A stretch of DNA of 36,216 nt from an uncultured Eubacterium sp. (GTDB lineage Bacteria; Bacillota; Clostridia; Lachnospirales; Lachnospiraceae). Position numbers and translations under genes: made by a program. The stretch is taken from assembly GCA_905236235.1 (NCBI GenBank), contig CAJOPA010000102.1, positions 1 to 36,216 of the forward strand, given 5' to 3'. Below are positions 23,784-34,109 of this stretch, in pieces. The notes under the pieces were generated by a model, which was not told where the DNA came from, did not search any database, and saw only the letters and a program-made list of their open reading frames with translations. How positions within the stretch are numbered: the stretch's first letter is position 1; each line of letters begins with the position of its first letter.

Positions 23784-24425
23784 TTAAAGATTCGGATCTA
23801 AGATCATATCCACATAGATGCCCGGGGTGGTACATTCCTCAGGCTTTAACCCGCCGAGCGGTACGATCTCATCCACCTGTACGATGGTCTTATCCGCTGC
23901 CGTGGCAATGATGGGATTGGAATTTAAGTTGGTGCCGTTATAGGTCAGATTGCCGTAGTAATCCGCCTTGGAGGCTTTGATCAGCGCAATATCCGCCGTC
24001 AGCGCCGGCTCTAAGATATAGGTCTCCCCGTTTAATTCGATCTTTTCCTTGCCTTTCTCCGCAACGGTCCCGAAACCGACCTTCACAAGAATGCCGCCCA
24101 GGCCCACGCCGCCGGCGCGGATCCTCTCGGATAACGTGCCCATGGGGCAAAACTCCACGTCGAATTTGCCGGAGGAAACCGCGGCGAGATTTTCCTTCAC
24201 CGCACCCGCATGGGAAATAATCATCTTGTCAAAACGCCCCGTCAGCATCAGCTTGGATGCGCTGACATCGAGCGCGATATTGGTCAAATGCTTTGCACCG
24301 CTCTCCAGCACGCATTCGATCAAAAGTTCCGGACTGCCGTGATAGGCAAATCCGCCGGTCATGATGGTCTGTCCGTCATGAAATTGTGCAATGATCTCAT
24401 CCTTGGAATATCTTTTACTGATCAT
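23784..24425 (-). CDS. atoD: 3-oxoacid/acetate CoA-transferase, subunit A
   Basis: 213 residues, family I CoA-transferase alpha subunit: DGQTIMTGGFAYHGSPELLIE, KVGFGTVAEKGKEKIELNGETYILEPALTADIALIKASKADYYGNLTY and VDEIVPLGGLKPEECTTPGIYVD are characteristic. Pairs with subunit B, which holds the catalytic glutamate. The common GGFGLCGIPE motif is changed to GGFAYHGSPE. Its ATG is 4 nt after the stop of the HD-GYP gene, with the SD (GGAAAGG) inside that gene, so the two are probably cotranscribed and coupled. Confidence 0.9.
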   Translation of the reverse strand: MISKRYSKDEIIAQFHDGQTIMTGGFAYHGSPELLIECVLESGAKHLTNIALDVSASKLMLTGRFDKMIISHAGAVKENLAAVSSGKFDVEFCPMGTLSERIRAGGVGLGGILVKVGFGTVAEKGKEKIELNGETYILEPALTADIALIKASKADYYGNLTYNGTNLNSNPIIATAADKTIVQVDEIVPLGGLKPEECTTPGIYVDMILDPNL

Positions 24426-24429
24426 AGTC

Positions 24430-25755
24430 TTACCTTTCCTTCATTTTATAACTGATATCTCGATCAATGAGCCCCACCATGATCTTGGAAAATCTGGGGT
24501 CAAACTGCTTGCCGTCTCCCTTGACGATCTCGGCGCGCACCACATCCTGCGGCAAAGGATCACGATAGCTTCGTTTGGAAGTCATAGCGTCATACGCATC
24601 CGCCACGGCGATAATCCTGGCATACTCCGGAATGTCCGTACCCGCAAGTCCCTCCGGATAGCCCCTGCCGTCGTAGCGCTCGTGGTGATAATTGGCGCCG
24701 ATGCTTAAGTACGGTGACTGGCTGATGGTCCCCAGGATATTTTTACCGATCACGGGATGGGATTTGATGATGTCAAATTCCTCATCCGTCAGGGATCCTT
24801 CTTTATTGATGATCTCATCGGGGACGCCGATCTTGCCCACGTCATGCAACAGCGCCGCAAAGTAGATCTCCTCGCATTCCTTCTCGTCCTTGCCGGCCTC
24901 CTCCGCGATCCTTCGGGAATACTCCGCCACTCTTGAGGAATGCCCGTGGGTATAACGGTCTTTTGCGTCGATGGCGCTGGCCAGAGCCTCCGCCGTCTGC
25001 GTAAACATCAGATGCATCCGTTTCTTTTCTTCGCGAAGCAGATCCATCTCCAGATGGTTGGACCGCTCAATGACCTCATCCATATTGAAGATCTCTAAAA
25101 TAAAAAACAGCGTACAGATCCCCACCAGCGTAAGATTGATGAGCGACAATCCGTAGAAAAAGATCTGCAAAACGGAGGCCACGATCGGTAACGTCAAAAA
25201 ACCGATCAGATAGATCTCCACCCGAAGGATAAAAACCTTTCGATATTGAATGACCACCGACATCATCAAAATGATCATGATAAAAGGGATCACATAGCAG
25301 ATCATAAATCCCGGGCCCCTCTGGTATCGGTTCTGCCCGTCAAAGGTATAATAAAACCCGGTAAACTGGGAAATGATCAGCATGATCTCTCCCAGCGAAA
25401 AGATGACCTCGGAAGCAACAAGCCGAGCCGGGGGGTTCTCAAGCTGCCCCTCTGTTCTGTACAGATCCATGAGATACAGATTGATGGCATGGACCACATG
25501 CAATGTCAGAAAGAAAACCGCGAAGTTGCTGATCCGCACCATATAATAGCCCATCGTACTCACGTCTCCGCGATAGGCATAGGCCAGGCGATCAAAGATC
25601 AAAAGCAGTGCCGCCGAAAGCTGCATCAAAAACAATGCACGCTTACGCTTGCGTCCCATACTCCTCGTCACAAGAGTAAGTATGCAAAGTACCAGACATC
25701 CGCCTGCAAATACAAGCATTACGCTCAGTTGCCATGTTTTTAATAATTCCAACAT
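24430..25755 (-). CDS. Membrane HD-GYP domain protein, predicted c-di-GMP phosphodiesterase
   Basis: 441 residues from MLELLKTWQLSVMLV (ATG 25755, GGGGAG at 10 nt). The ORF-track start reaches into clpB and is unlikely. Seven predicted membrane helices (about 10-30, 41-57, 74-95, 111-131, 149-170, 176-194, 200-221) form a sensor-like N-terminal half; a short coiled-coil leads to an HD-GYP domain (about 260-430) with the HD pair at 304-305 (LLHDVGKIG) and HHERYDGRGYP at 357-367. HD-GYP enzymes degrade c-di-GMP. Motif residues are intact, so activity is expected. No own promoter found; it follows clpB after 56 nt. Confidence 0.92.
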   Translation of the reverse strand: MLELLKTWQLSVMLVFAGGCLVLCILTLVTRSMGRKRKRALFLMQLSAALLLIFDRLAYAYRGDVSTMGYYMVRISNFAVFFLTLHVVHAINLYLMDLYRTEGQLENPPARLVASEVIFSLGEIMLIISQFTGFYYTFDGQNRYQRGPGFMICYVIPFIMIILMMSVVIQYRKVFILRVEIYLIGFLTLPIVASVLQIFFYGLSLINLTLVGICTLFFILEIFNMDEVIERSNHLEMDLLREEKKRMHLMFTQTAEALASAIDAKDRYTHGHSSRVAEYSRRIAEEAGKDEKECEEIYFAALLHDVGKIGVPDEIINKEGSLTDEEFDIIKSHPVIGKNILGTISQSPYLSIGANYHHERYDGRGYPEGLAGTDIPEYARIIAVADAYDAMTSKRSYRDPLPQDVVRAEIVKGDGKQFDPRFSKIMVGLIDRDISYKMKER

Positions 25756-25811
25756 GATAAAGGGACTCCCCGTTGCCAATCTCGTTCCGCCCCCCATTCT
25801 ATCACATTTTA

Positions 25812-28388
25812 TCAAGCATAGCAAAGCGCGCCGTCTTTGACATCGATCACGATCCTGCCGTCCTGTGCCACCGCATCCTCAAGGATGAGTTTCGCCGCCA
25901 TGGTCTCCACGGTCTTTTGCAGATAGCGCTTAAGCGGCCGTGCTCCGTAGATCGGATCGTAGGCTGCCTCGAGGATATGATCCTTGGCCGCATCGGTAAG
26001 CGATATCGTAAGTTCCCTGTCCCTGATCCGGGCATTAACATCCGCAAGCATAAGGTCGATGATCGCATAAAGATTTTCCCTTGCAAGGGGTCGAAACAGG
26101 ATCGTCTCATCCAGACGGTTTAAAAACTCCGGCCTAAAGGACGCCTTTAACTCCTCCGCAACCATCGCCTCACATGCCGGTGTGATCGTACCGCTTTCCT
26201 CGATGGAAGAAAGCATCGTCTGCGCACCAATATTGGAAGTCAAAATGATGATCGTGTTTTTAAAGTCCACGGTCCTTCCCTGGGAATCCGTGATCCGGCC
26301 GTCATCAAGCACCTGTAAAAGGACATTGAACACATCCGGATGCGCCTTTTCCACCTCGTCGAAAAGCACGACGCTGTACGGTTTTCTGCGTACGGCTTCC
26401 GTCAACTGTCCACCCTCTTCATAGCCCACATAGCCCGGAGGCGCTCCGATCAGGCGAGATACGGAATACTTCTCCATATACTCGCTCATATCGATACGCA
26501 CCATGTTGTTTTCGTCATCAAACAGTGCCTCCGCAAGGGATTTGGCAAGCTCGGTCTTGCCTACGCCCGTAGGTCCCAAGAACAGGAACGAACCGATCGG
26601 CTTCGTCGGATCCTTGATGCCGGCTTTGGAACGGATGATAGCATCACTGACACGCTCCGCCGCATCATCCTGTCCGATCACGCGCTTCTTGATCTTCGCA
26701 GACAGCTGCAACGTCTTCGTGCGCTCACTCTCGTTTAATTTGGTCACCGGGATCCCCGTCCAACGGGAAATGATCTTGGCGATCTCTTCCTCGCTGACAT
26801 TTTCATGCACCAGGGAAAGATCCTGATTTTTCAGTTCTTCCTCCGCTTCTTCGAGTTCCTTTTTTAACGCCGGAAGCTTGCCGTACTGCATCTCCGCGGC
26901 CTTCTCCAGGTTGTATTCCTGCTCCGCTTTCTTGATGGCGGAATTAACCTCCTCCAAGTCTTCGCGAAGCTTTGCGATACGGCTGACCGCCGTTTTTTCA
27001 TTGTCCCATTTGGCCTTTTGATTTTGAAACAGATCCCGCTGCTCCGCAAGTTCCTTTTGCAGATCCGCCAGGCGCTCACGGCTCAAACGGTCATCCTCTT
27101 TTTTCAGCGCCGCCTCTTCGATCTCCAACTGCATCACGCGGCGTTGCAGCTCATCAAGCTCCGCCGGCATGGAGTCAAGCTCCGTCTTGATCATGGCGCA
27201 GGCTTCATCCACCAGATCGATGGCCTTGTCCGGCAAAAACCGGTCGGAAATATAGCGATGGGAAAGCATCGCCGCCGACACCAGCGCGCCATCGGCGATC
27301 TTGACGCCGTGGTACACCTCATAGCGCTCCTTGAGTCCTCGCAGGATGGAAATGGTATCCTCCACGGTCGGTTCCTCGACATGGACCGGCTGGAAACGAC
27401 GCTCCAAGGCTGCATCCTTTTCGATATATTGACGGTATTCGTTTAAAGTCGTGGCACCGATGCAATGCAGCTCGCCTCTGGCAAGCATCGGTTTTAACAT
27501 ATTTCCCGCATCCATGGAGCCCTCCGTCTTGCCGGCGCCCACGATGGTATGCAGCTCATCGACAAAAAGAATGATCTCTCCCTCGCTGCGTTTGACTTCT
27601 TCGAGTACGGCTTTGAGTCGTTCCTCAAACTCTCCTCGATACATGGCTCCCGCAACAAGCGCACCCATGTCAAGTGCAAAGATCCGCTTGTTTTTGAGTC
27701 CTTCCGGCACGTCTCCGCGAACGATCCGCTGCGCCAGGCCTTCCACGACGGCGGTCTTGCCCACGCCGGGTTCCCCGATCAGCACCGGGTTGTTTTTAGT
27801 TTTTCTCGAAAGAATACGCACCACATTGCGGATCTCGCTGTCCCGACCGATGACCGGATCCAGCTTTTGCTCCCTGGCGCGTTCCACGAGATCGTAACCG
27901 TATTTTTCAAGCGTATCGTACGTCTCCTCCGGATGATCGCTCGTCACCTTGACGTTACCGCGCACTTCCTGCAAGGCTGCAAGAAAACGGTCTCTCGTGA
28001 TCCCGTACTCCTTAAAGATCGCCTTACACTCCTTGTTGGCATACTTCATCAACGCCAGGAAAAGATGTTCCACGGAGACATACTCATCCCCCATCTTCTT
28101 GGCTTCATCCTCCGCATGGATCAGAGCGTTGTTGAGGTTCTGCCCCACAAACACCTGTCCGCCCGATACCTTCGGACGTGCCTCCACCGCCCTGGTGACG
28201 CGGCGGGTCAACTCCGGCAGAGAGATCTCCATCTTTTCGACCAGCTTCGGAAGGAGTCCATCCTCCTGGCTGATCAAAGACAGCAGCATATGCTCCTGCT
28301 CCATCTCCTGATTGCCGTAATCATAAACCAGTTTTTCCGTATTGTTTAAAGCTTCCACGGACTTTTGCGTAAACTTTTGTATATTCAT
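25812..28388 (-). CDS. clpB: Disaggregase chaperone ClpB
   Basis: 858 residues. N-terminal substrate domain (1-145), AAA-1 with Walker A GEPGVGKT (205-212), Walker B LFVDE (274-278) and pore YRGEFEER (250-257), the coiled-coil M-domain (about 405-525) that marks ClpB rather than ClpA/ClpC partners of ClpP, and AAA-2 with Walker A GPTGVGKT (605-612), Walker B LFDE (675-678) and pore GYVGYEEGG. No ClpP-binding IGF-type loop was seen. With DnaK it rescues aggregated proteins. SD AAAGGAGG; controlled by a CIRCE promoter. Confidence 0.98.
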   Translation of the reverse strand: MNIQKFTQKSVEALNNTEKLVYDYGNQEMEQEHMLLSLISQEDGLLPKLVEKMEISLPELTRRVTRAVEARPKVSGGQVFVGQNLNNALIHAEDEAKKMGDEYVSVEHLFLALMKYANKECKAIFKEYGITRDRFLAALQEVRGNVKVTSDHPEETYDTLEKYGYDLVERAREQKLDPVIGRDSEIRNVVRILSRKTKNNPVLIGEPGVGKTAVVEGLAQRIVRGDVPEGLKNKRIFALDMGALVAGAMYRGEFEERLKAVLEEVKRSEGEIILFVDELHTIVGAGKTEGSMDAGNMLKPMLARGELHCIGATTLNEYRQYIEKDAALERRFQPVHVEEPTVEDTISILRGLKERYEVYHGVKIADGALVSAAMLSHRYISDRFLPDKAIDLVDEACAMIKTELDSMPAELDELQRRVMQLEIEEAALKKEDDRLSRERLADLQKELAEQRDLFQNQKAKWDNEKTAVSRIAKLREDLEEVNSAIKKAEQEYNLEKAAEMQYGKLPALKKELEEAEEELKNQDLSLVHENVSEEEIAKIISRWTGIPVTKLNESERTKTLQLSAKIKKRVIGQDDAAERVSDAIIRSKAGIKDPTKPIGSFLFLGPTGVGKTELAKSLAEALFDDENNMVRIDMSEYMEKYSVSRLIGAPPGYVGYEEGGQLTEAVRRKPYSVVLFDEVEKAHPDVFNVLLQVLDDGRITDSQGRTVDFKNTIIILTSNIGAQTMLSSIEESGTITPACEAMVAEELKASFRPEFLNRLDETILFRPLARENLYAIIDLMLADVNARIRDRELTISLTDAAKDHILEAAYDPIYGARPLKRYLQKTVETMAAKLILEDAVAQDGRIVIDVKDGALCYA

Positions 28389-28420
28389 AAGAATGACCTC
28401 CTTTCCGTGTCTCTGCTTAT

Positions 28421-28449
28421 GTTATATCACTTTTGTTAGCACTCGTCAA
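28421..28449 (-). promoter_or_regulatory. Heat-shock promoter of clpB
   Basis: TTGACG (28449-28444), 17 bp, TATAAC (28426-28421). The -35 lies inside the CIRCE palindrome, so HrcA binding would block polymerase. Expected start near 28414, a 25-nt leader. Confidence 0.85.
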
Positions 28450-28462
28450 TGGTGAGTGCTAA
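28436..28462. promoter_or_regulatory. CIRCE element (HrcA operator)
   Basis: TTAGCACTC, nine bases, GAGTGCTAA: a perfect match to the known CIRCE consensus. HrcA represses such promoters until GroEL becomes occupied by unfolded protein. hrcA itself is not in the window. Confidence 0.96.
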
Positions 28463-28510
28463 TTTATTTTAGAGGAGCTTCGCTTTTGACTCTTGCGCAT
28501 CCAACGCAGG

Positions 28511-28529
28511 AAAAACCGCACACCCAATG
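28511..28529 (-). repeat. Partial copy of the citrate synthase terminator
   Basis: CCGCACACCCAA at 28516-28527 repeats exactly at 28545-28556, inside the terminator. On the minus strand the first copy can form a small hairpin followed by TTTTT, so it may be a backup terminator made by duplication. Confidence 0.45.
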
Positions 28530-28534
28530 CAGGC

Positions 28535-28570
28535 AAAAAAATCCCCGCACACCCAAAGGCGTGCAGGGAT
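28535..28570 (-). terminator. Intrinsic terminator after the citrate synthase gene
   Basis: ATCCCTGCAC (28570-28561) pairs with GTGCGGGGAT (28550-28541), 10 bp with one U.G, then a run of Ts on the minus strand. It lies 16 nt after the stop codon and ends the tig-clp-lon-engB-gltA unit before the clpB promoter. Confidence 0.9.
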
Positions 28571-28585
28571 ATGAATTTCACGATC

Positions 28586-29962
28586 TTAGATCTTTGTCCG
28601 TTCCTCCATCGTCTCATACGCTCTGTGATGACCCACGTATTTGTACGCCGGACGGATGATCTTGCTGTTATTGCCAAGCTCTTCCAAACGATGGGCGCTC
28701 CACCCCGAAATTCTCGCAATGGCAAAGATCGGCGTGAACAGCTCCTTGGGAATGCCCAGCATGGAATATAAGAATCCGCTGTAAAAATCCACATTGGCGC
28801 AAACCGGTTTGCCGGAATTGCGATGGGAAAAGATCAGCTTCTTTGAGATGGCCTCGACATTTTCATACAGCTTAAACTCATCCATCCTGCCCTTTTCTTC
28901 CGCAAGAAGTCTGGTATATTCCTTTAATACCACTTCTCTGGGGTCGGATAAGGTGTAGACCGCATGTCCCATACCGTAGATCAGGCCGCTGCCGTCAAAT
29001 GCCTGCTTTGACAGGATCTTTTCCAGATAGTCCGTGATCTCCTCGCGATCGTTCCAATCCTTGACATTGGCCTTGATCTCGTCAAACATCTCCAGCACCT
29101 TCAGGTTCGCACCACCGTGCTTGGGCCCCTTTAAGGAGGCAATGGCCGCAGCCACCGCAGAGTAGGTGTCCGTTCCGGAGGAGGTTACCACGTGCGTGGT
29201 GAAGGTGGAGTTGTTACCACCGCCATGCTCCGCGTGAAGCACCAGTGCCACGTCCAAAACCTCCGCTTCAAGCTCGGAGAACGTTCCCTCCGGCCGGAGC
29301 ACACGCAGGATATTTTCCGCCGTGGAATACTCATTGCGCGGATTGCGGATCAAAAGACTGGCATCCATATGAAAATGATTATATGCATGATAAGCATAAA
29401 TGGACATAAGCGGCATCTTGGCGATCAGCTGCAAAGACTGGCGCAACACGTTGCGCATGCTCGTATCCTCCGGACGCTCATCATAGGAATACAGCGTGAT
29501 GATACTCTTTTGCAGGGAATTCATGATATTCGAGCTGGGCGCTTTCATGATCACGTCCCGGACAAAACCGCCGGCAAGCTCCTGCAGATCGCTTAAAATA
29601 TTGATAAACGCCGTCAGCTGACGCTCATTGGGAAGCGATCCGAATAAGAGCAGATACGTGATCTCCTCGAATTTATAACGCTGTCCCTTGCGGCCCTTGA
29701 TGAGATCCATCACATTATATCCCTGAAAATACAAAGAACCTTCATCCGGAACCTCCACGCCGTCTTCCATACGGGTAGCCACCACATCGGAGATCTCCGT
29801 CAGACCGGTCAGCACGCCCTTGCCGTTCTTGTCACGCAGTCCTCTTTTTACATCATATTCACGGTAAAGATCGGGATCGATCTGCACGGAATTCATGCAA
29901 TAAGTCACCAATCTGTCCAGTGCTTCGTTTAATTCTTCTTTTAAATCCATCATTCCGGCCAT
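28586..29962 (-). CDS. gltA: Citrate synthase
   Basis: 458 residues. Condenses oxaloacetate and acetyl-CoA to citrate. Catalytic residues by alignment in mind with the pig enzyme: H282 (PKHGGAN), H333 (GMGHAVY) and D392 (NVDFYSG), with the substrate-binding HAEHGGGN at 243-250. An N-terminal extension of about 50 residues (MAGMMDLKEELNEALDRLVTYCMNSVQID) precedes the usual core. It probably feeds glutamate synthesis in a fermentative organism. SD GGAG lies 7 nt from the ATG, 2 nt after the preceding gene. A 2-methylcitrate synthase role cannot be excluded. Confidence 0.93.
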   Translation of the reverse strand: MAGMMDLKEELNEALDRLVTYCMNSVQIDPDLYREYDVKRGLRDKNGKGVLTGLTEISDVVATRMEDGVEVPDEGSLYFQGYNVMDLIKGRKGQRYKFEEITYLLLFGSLPNERQLTAFINILSDLQELAGGFVRDVIMKAPSSNIMNSLQKSIITLYSYDERPEDTSMRNVLRQSLQLIAKMPLMSIYAYHAYNHFHMDASLLIRNPRNEYSTAENILRVLRPEGTFSELEAEVLDVALVLHAEHGGGNNSTFTTHVVTSSGTDTYSAVAAAIASLKGPKHGGANLKVLEMFDEIKANVKDWNDREEITDYLEKILSKQAFDGSGLIYGMGHAVYTLSDPREVVLKEYTRLLAEEKGRMDEFKLYENVEAISKKLIFSHRNSGKPVCANVDFYSGFLYSMLGIPKELFTPIFAIARISGWSAHRLEELGNNSKIIRPAYKYVGHHRAYETMEERTKI

Positions 29963-29964
29963 GT

Positions 29965-31098
29965 CTATTCTCCTTCCTTCTCCCCATTTCCGTCATGCAA
30001 GAGCCCGCTGATATCATGTGCGATCTCCCGCAGACTCCACACGACTCCGTCAAAAGCCCCCGCTTTATAAAAATCGATCAGGATCATCCCCACCGGAATG
30101 GCGATGATCATACCCAATACGCCGTAAAATTTCCATCCGAGATACATAAAAAGGATCGCCGCAAAGGTATTCATCCCCATCTCGTCTCCGATCAGCTTCG
30201 GCTGGATGATATTCCTGATCACCTGGGTCAGCACGTATAAAAGCACCAGTCCCGCCGCCATCTTGTAATGGCCGGAAAAGACCTGCACAACGGCCCATGG
30301 GCAAAGGATCGTCCCCGTACCGAAGACCGGAAGCATATCCAGAAACGCCGCCAGGAAGGCAACCAGCCAGAACCAGTCCACCCCGAGGATCAACAATCCG
30401 ATCACAAGCAGGATATAAACGACCACCATGATCTTGATCTGGGCCTTGAAGTAAGCCACCACGCCGTCGATGATACTGTGATAGACCCGGCGCAGTTTTT
30501 CCTGTAAAAAAGCAGGCGCTTTCTCATGATAGTAATCCATCATTTTCTGTCGGTCAACAATGAAAAAATATGCCGACAAAAACATCATGATCACACCCAC
30601 GAGCAGGTTGGGCAGACTGCCGATGGCGCTTCCCGCGGAGGCGCCGTGCTCCGTTATGTATTCCTTGACGGAATCCCAAATGCTTGAAACGATGCTGCTT
30701 AGATCGATGGAGCTTGCAAACGGCAGGTTATTGAAAAAATTGTCAAGTGCAGAGGCCGCATCGGCGGTATCGCTCTCGATGCCGCTGAGCAGATTGGGCA
30801 GGATATCGGACAACCTTTGTGCCAGCGTAAACAGCAGCACACCCAGACCATACAAGAGAAAACCGATCAGGGCGATCACGGCCACGATCATGACTGCGGA
30901 GCCGATCTTGCGTCGGATCTTCACCTTGCTCTCCAAAAAACGTACGGCCGGTGCCGCAATGACCGAGATGATCAGTCCCACCACAAAAGGCCAAAAGAAC
31001 GCAAGAAGCTTTGGTACCAGAAAGAATATCGCCAAAAGTACCACGATCGTTACGATCAGATTGGTCCATATACTTTTATATTTTGCGGATATCTTCAT
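29965..31098 (-). CDS. AI-2E/YtvI-family membrane protein
   Basis: 377 residues, seven to eight predicted helices. The paired N-terminal helices (VTIVVLLAIFFLVPKLLAFFWPFVVGLIISVIAAP), a soluble segment about 100-150, and the C-terminal FGTGTILCPWAVVQVFSGHYKMAAGLVLLYVLTQVIRNIIQPKLIGDEMGMN are typical of this family (formerly UPF0118). Some members export AI-2 and others act in sporulation or as Na+/H+ antiporters, so no substrate is claimed. SD AAAGGAG. It lies 25 nt after engB. Confidence 0.85.
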   Translation of the reverse strand: MKISAKYKSIWTNLIVTIVVLLAIFFLVPKLLAFFWPFVVGLIISVIAAPAVRFLESKVKIRRKIGSAVMIVAVIALIGFLLYGLGVLLFTLAQRLSDILPNLLSGIESDTADAASALDNFFNNLPFASSIDLSSIVSSIWDSVKEYITEHGASAGSAIGSLPNLLVGVIMMFLSAYFFIVDRQKMMDYYHEKAPAFLQEKLRRVYHSIIDGVVAYFKAQIKIMVVVYILLVIGLLILGVDWFWLVAFLAAFLDMLPVFGTGTILCPWAVVQVFSGHYKMAAGLVLLYVLTQVIRNIIQPKLIGDEMGMNTFAAILFMYLGWKFYGVLGMIIAIPVGMILIDFYKAGAFDGVVWSLREIAHDISGLLHDGNGEKEGE

Positions 31099-31123
31099 CG
31101 ATCTTTCTCCTTTTAAGACCCGC

Positions 31124-31771
31124 TTAAGATCCCTGCGTCGGATCCGTGTCGTCTACCATATCCGTGTCCGCATCTCCGGCATGTGCCTGATTAATCAGCC
31201 GCTCCGCCGTCTCCCAGATCTCTTCCCTCCCGGATTTGTTGAGGGCGGAAAACGGGATCACCACCGCCTCGGCGGGAAGGCCTAAGCCTGTACGGACCGC
31301 CTTTAGTTGCTTGGCTAGCTGGGATCGCTTGATCTTATCCGACTTGGTCGCGATGATCACGGGCGCATATCCCTGCGCACAGATCCATTCATACATCATG
31401 CGGTCGTTATCCGACGGATCATGCCGGATATCGATCAGCAAAAATACCGCCGCCAACTGCTTGGAGGAATGAAGATAGCGCTCGATGAGCTTTCCCCACT
31501 TCTCCTTTTCCGTCTTGGAAACCTTGGCATAGCCGTACCCCGGGAGGTCGACCAGATACAGCTCCCCGTTGATATTGTAATAATTGATGGTCTGCGTCTT
31601 GCCGGGCTGGGACGACGTCCTTGCCAGGCTCTTGCGATTCATGAGCGCATTGATCAGGGAGGACTTTCCCACGTTGGATTTACCGGCAAAAGCGATCTCC
31701 GGAAGATCATTATCCGGAAGTTTACTGGTATATCCGCAGACCGTTTCCAATTCCACTTGTTTTATGATCAT
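31124..31771 (-). CDS. engB: Ribosome-biogenesis GTPase EngB (YsxC/YihA)
   Basis: 215 residues. G1 GKSNVGKS (30-37), G2 in QPGKTQTINYY, G3 DLPGYG (75-80), G4 TKSD (142-145) and G5 SAL near 175. Needed for late assembly of the large subunit. The C-terminus carries an acidic tail (DADTDMVDDTD) not needed for the fold. The ATG overlaps the lon stop by one base (TAATG). lon-engB pairing is common in Firmicutes. Confidence 0.97.
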   Translation of the reverse strand: MIIKQVELETVCGYTSKLPDNDLPEIAFAGKSNVGKSSLINALMNRKSLARTSSQPGKTQTINYYNINGELYLVDLPGYGYAKVSKTEKEKWGKLIERYLHSSKQLAAVFLLIDIRHDPSDNDRMMYEWICAQGYAPVIIATKSDKIKRSQLAKQLKAVRTGLGLPAEAVVIPFSALNKSGREEIWETAERLINQAHAGDADTDMVDDTDPTQGS

Positions 31772-34101
31772 TATTTTTTCTTATCCTGTACCAAAGCATG
31801 CGCAAGCACTTCTTCCATGGAAGATACATAGACGATCTCCAGACCTTCCAAAATCTCCTCCTCGATCTCCTCGATATCCGGACGGTTTTTCTCCGGCACC
31901 AGCACCGTTTTGATCTTGGCATTCTTGGCTGCAAGCGTCTTTTCCTTAAGCCCGCCGATCGGAAGCACCCTCCCGCGCAGCGTGATCTCTCCCGTCATGG
32001 CAACATCTGCCCGCACCGGCACATGGGTAATGGCCGAAAGCATCGCCGTTGCCATGGTGATGCCGGCACTGGGACCGTCCTTGGGCACAGCGCCCTCCGG
32101 AATGTGAATATGGATATCGTTCTCCTTAAAGAACTCCTTGGCGATCCCGTAACGCTCGCTGACCGAACGGATATAGCTCAAGCCCGCATGCGCACTCTCC
32201 TTCATGACATCGCCCAATTGTCCCGTCAGTGAGATCTCTCCCTTGCCGGGCATGATATTGACCTCGATCTGTAAGGTATCGCCGCCCACGCTGGTCCATG
32301 CCAGACCACGGACGATACCGATCTCGTTTTTGCGATTGGCCATATGGTAGGAGTATTTTTCTTTGCCGAGGTAGTCCTGCAGGTTTTTGTCCGTGATGAC
32401 CACCTTGGGCACATTCTCCTCCAAAAGCTCCCGCGCAGCCTTGCGGCAGATCTCGCCGATCTTGCGCTCTAAGGAACGCACACCCGCCTCCTTGGTGTAA
32501 TTGCGGATGATCTTGTCAAGCGCCCGCTTATGAATGGAAATCTGGCTCTTTTTGAGACCGTTCTTGGCGATCTGCTTGTCGATCAGATGCTCCAGAGCGA
32601 TATGCCTTTTCTCATTCTCGGTATAGCTTGAAACCTCGATGATCTCCATGCGGTCGAGAAGCGGTCGCGGGATCGTCTGCGTGGAGTTGGCCGTGCAGAT
32701 AAAAAGCACCTCGGACAGATCGATGGGGATCTCCAGATAATGATCCGAAAAACGGCTGTTCTGCTCAGAATCAAGCACCTCCAGCAGGGCGGAAGAAACA
32801 TCTCCCTTATAGTCGCTTGAGACCTTATCGATCTCATCAAGCAGCATCAGAGGATTTTTCACGCCGGCATTTTTTAATTCGGTGGCGATCCTTCCGGGCA
32901 TGGCGCCGATATACGTCCGACGATGTCCCCGGATCTCCGCCTCGTCCCGGACACCGCCGAGACTCAAACGAATGTATTTTTTCTCCAATGCTCTGGCCAC
33001 GGAACGCGCAATGGAAGTCTTGCCGGTACCCGGCGGCCCCACCAGACAAATGATGGGCGAATCTCCCTTTTTGGTCAGGGTACGCACCGCCAAAAACTCA
33101 AGCATGCGTTCCTTAACCTTCGTCAGACCGTAATGATCCTCATCCAGGATCCGTTTGGCATTGGCAAGGTCCTCATTGTCCACGGACATCTTATCCCAGG
33201 GCATCTCCAAAAGCGTCTCGATATACCCCCGGGAAACCGCCGCCTCGGAGGAACCGCTGCTTAAATTTTTAAAACGGCGGATCTCCTTGCGGATCTTCTC
33301 CTTGACCTCCTCGGGTGCAAGAAGCTCCTCTACGGACTTCTCAAATCCTTCCACTTCCTCATCGGTATTATCCTCTCCGAGCTCCTCACGGATCACCTTG
33401 ATCTGGGAGCGCAGAAAATAATCCCGCTGATTTTTCTCCATCTGCTCCTTGACCTTCTTGTCAAGCTGCAGACGGATCGCGTGCATTTCCATCTCCTCTT
33501 CCATCTTGGTCAAAAGGAACATGGCCGCACTGCGAAGCGTTGCCTTCTCCAAAAGTTCCTGCCTCTTGTCATAATCAAAGGGCAGATTGTTCGCAACATG
33601 ATAAATCGCACGATACAGATCGGTCATAGAAGCAATATCATGCAACAAAACGCCTTCAAGCTCACCCTTCATGGTGGAATACGCCGACACCGCATCCTTG
33701 ATGCTGCGCAGGTAAACCTTTTCCTCGTCATAAGTCAGGTCATTCATGCCCTCCGGCGTCAGACAGTAAACCTCCGCAGTGGCGTAGGTGCTGCCGTATT
33801 CCACCTCCCCGATCCTTGCGGCGGTCTTGCCTTCCACAAGTACACGGATGAGATTGTTCTGCAATTTGATAACCTGCTTTACAACGCAAACGACCCCGGT
33901 ACGATACAATCCCTCCACGGGAGGGTTCTCCTCGTCAGGGTCAACCTGGGTCACCAAAAAGATCTGTTCGTCCGAGAGCATCGCCTGCTCCACCGCCTTG
34001 ATGGAGCGCTCCCGGCTTACATTAAAGTGTGCCAGGGTACCCGGCAGTACCGTCAGGGACCGCAGGGCAACCATGGGCAGATTTTTCATTTCTTCGTTCA
34101 T
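31771..34101 (-). CDS. lon: ATP-dependent protease Lon (LonA)
   Basis: 776 residues from [21 protein letters not shown]; the ORF-track start overlaps clpX, while ATG 34101 has AAGGAG at 4 nt. LAN substrate domain (about 8-205), AAA+ with Walker A GPPGTGKT (355-362) and Walker B LMLLDEID (418-425), and the protease domain with the Ser-Lys dyad S678 (KDGPSAG) and K721 (GGLKEK). Degrades misfolded and regulatory proteins in the cytoplasm. Lies 8 nt after clpX. Confidence 0.98.
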   Translation of the reverse strand: MNEEMKNLPMVALRSLTVLPGTLAHFNVSRERSIKAVEQAMLSDEQIFLVTQVDPDEENPPVEGLYRTGVVCVVKQVIKLQNNLIRVLVEGKTAARIGEVEYGSTYATAEVYCLTPEGMNDLTYDEEKVYLRSIKDAVSAYSTMKGELEGVLLHDIASMTDLYRAIYHVANNLPFDYDKRQELLEKATLRSAAMFLLTKMEEEMEMHAIRLQLDKKVKEQMEKNQRDYFLRSQIKVIREELGEDNTDEEVEGFEKSVEELLAPEEVKEKIRKEIRRFKNLSSGSSEAAVSRGYIETLLEMPWDKMSVDNEDLANAKRILDEDHYGLTKVKERMLEFLAVRTLTKKGDSPIICLVGPPGTGKTSIARSVARALEKKYIRLSLGGVRDEAEIRGHRRTYIGAMPGRIATELKNAGVKNPLMLLDEIDKVSSDYKGDVSSALLEVLDSEQNSRFSDHYLEIPIDLSEVLFICTANSTQTIPRPLLDRMEIIEVSSYTENEKRHIALEHLIDKQIAKNGLKKSQISIHKRALDKIIRNYTKEAGVRSLERKIGEICRKAARELLEENVPKVVITDKNLQDYLGKEKYSYHMANRKNEIGIVRGLAWTSVGGDTLQIEVNIMPGKGEISLTGQLGDVMKESAHAGLSYIRSVSERYGIAKEFFKENDIHIHIPEGAVPKDGPSAGITMATAMLSAITHVPVRADVAMTGEITLRGRVLPIGGLKEKTLAAKNAKIKTVLVPEKNRPDIEEIEEEILEGLEIVYVSSMEEVLAHALVQDKKK

Positions 34102-34109
34102 GCTTCTCC

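Noticed and set aside
27549-28349. 266-residue plus-strand ORF opposite clpB
   Set aside because: Antisense frame kept open by the base composition of clpB; no recognisable domain or SD.
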